From contig CAKUAV010000175.1 of NCBI GenBank assembly GCA_934636425.1, positions 1 to 5,916 of the forward strand: a stretch of 5,916 nucleotides of DNA, given 5' to 3'. Of this stretch, positions 5,717 to 5,916 are shown piece after piece. The DNA comes from an uncultured Clostridia bacterium. Its GTDB lineage: Bacteria > Bacillota > Clostridia > Christensenellales > Aristaeellaceae. Under the pieces are notes generated by a model. It had not been told where the DNA came from, made no database searches, and saw only the letters and a list, made by a program, of their open reading frames with translations. The position numbers and the translations under genes are program-made. Position 1 is the first letter of the stretch. Every line of letters begins with the position of its first letter.

Positions 5717-5787
5717 TCTTATAAAGATCTTGGCAATGGCTGACAGCAAGATTGGAATTATTGCAGTTTGTTGATGAGAAAAGGAAA

Positions 5788-5916
5788 ATGGGGCTGTTTG
5801 ATAAGCTTCTCGGACGCTCCGGGAATATCAAATCCGGTAACGAGTTATCTGTGCAGCCGGCTGAAGGCTCAAGCGCGCCGTCCATCATTTCGCGGGCCAT
5901 CGCCGAACGCGAATAC
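5788..5916 (+). CDS. N-terminus of an unidentified protein (partial, 43 codons)
   Basis: An ATG at 5788 opens a frame that stays open to the window edge and begins MGLFDKLLGRSGNIKSGNEL, ending in IISRAIAEREY. The MGLFDKLxG opening occurs at the start of several unrelated small or phage-type proteins, so I give no function. AAGGA at 5781-5785 is a ribosome binding site, but only two bases separate it from the ATG, which is short. The frame is open upstream to a stop at 5722-5724, and the residues there have no resemblance to a family. The gene follows the insertion-sequence remnant directly, with no terminator between, so the promoter at 5459 could drive it. Confidence 0.6.
   Translation, partial: MGLFDKLLGRSGNIKSGNELSVQPAEGSSAPSIISRAIAEREY

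Larger units (their letters stand above)
5388..5720 (+). mobile_element. Remnant of an IS5-family insertion sequence (boundaries uncertain)
   Basis: This stretch contains a transposase promoter and the first part of an IS5-type transposase gene. Base composition is clearly more AT-rich than the operon. The recognisable homology runs from the start at 5493 to about 5716; beyond that the expected transposase sequence stops. Neither terminal inverted repeat could be identified. The left limit is set at the end of the preceding open frame and the right limit at the end of homology, so both are guesses. The catalytic DDE domain is missing, so the element is dead on its own. Confidence 0.6.

Noticed and set aside
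5697..5900. A 67-codon minus-strand frame at the right end
   Set aside because: It overlaps the plus-strand gene start at 5788 and the transposase remnant, and no domain or convincing start signal supports it.

Overview
The window looks like chromosomal DNA of a GC-rich, Gram-positive-type anaerobe, probably a gut Clostridia-like Firmicute. This is an inference from four things seen in the sequence: strong GGAGG-type ribosome binding sites, tightly coupled genes, a sigma-A consensus promoter on an insertion-sequence remnant, and soluble flavin/Fe-S reductases of a kind common in anaerobes. The species cannot be named from the sequence.

Layout. (1) 1-635: the last 17 codons of an unidentified gene, then a complete cytoplasmic SGNH/GDSL-type hydrolase two bases downstream. 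(2) 636-1040: a 405-base gap without a credible gene. It holds a terminator-like hairpin (845-879), a second long hairpin (909-965), a 12-base palindrome and a 10-base direct repeat. (3) 1041-5187: a compact plus-strand operon of four genes: an Old Yellow Enzyme-family reductase with a C-terminal four-cysteine cluster, a FabG-like short-chain dehydrogenase, a fumarate-reductase-like FAD protein, and a 98-residue single-span membrane protein. The junctions are ATGA overlap, 12-base gap, and TGATG overlap. (4) 5184-5387: a doubtful 67-codon frame starting in another ATGA overlap, with a GAAA-tetraloop hairpin inside it. (5) About 5388-5720: a decayed, lower-GC remnant of an IS5-family (DUF4096-type) element with an almost perfect promoter but a frameshifted, truncated transposase. 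(6) 5788-5916: the first 43 codons of an unidentified protein that continues past the window.

How the genes may work together. The three enzymes are the same three families, in the same order of chemistry, as the known equol pathway of gut Actinobacteria: an OYE-type ene-reductase (daidzein reductase), an SDR (dihydrodaidzein reductase) and a fumarate-reductase-like flavoprotein (tetrahydrodaidzein reductase). The most interesting reading is therefore a small-molecule reduction pathway: alkene to alkane, ketone to alcohol, then a further flavin-dependent step. The substrate is unknown, and an analogous rather than identical function is the safer claim. The small membrane protein is translationally coupled to the flavoprotein and could be a membrane partner.
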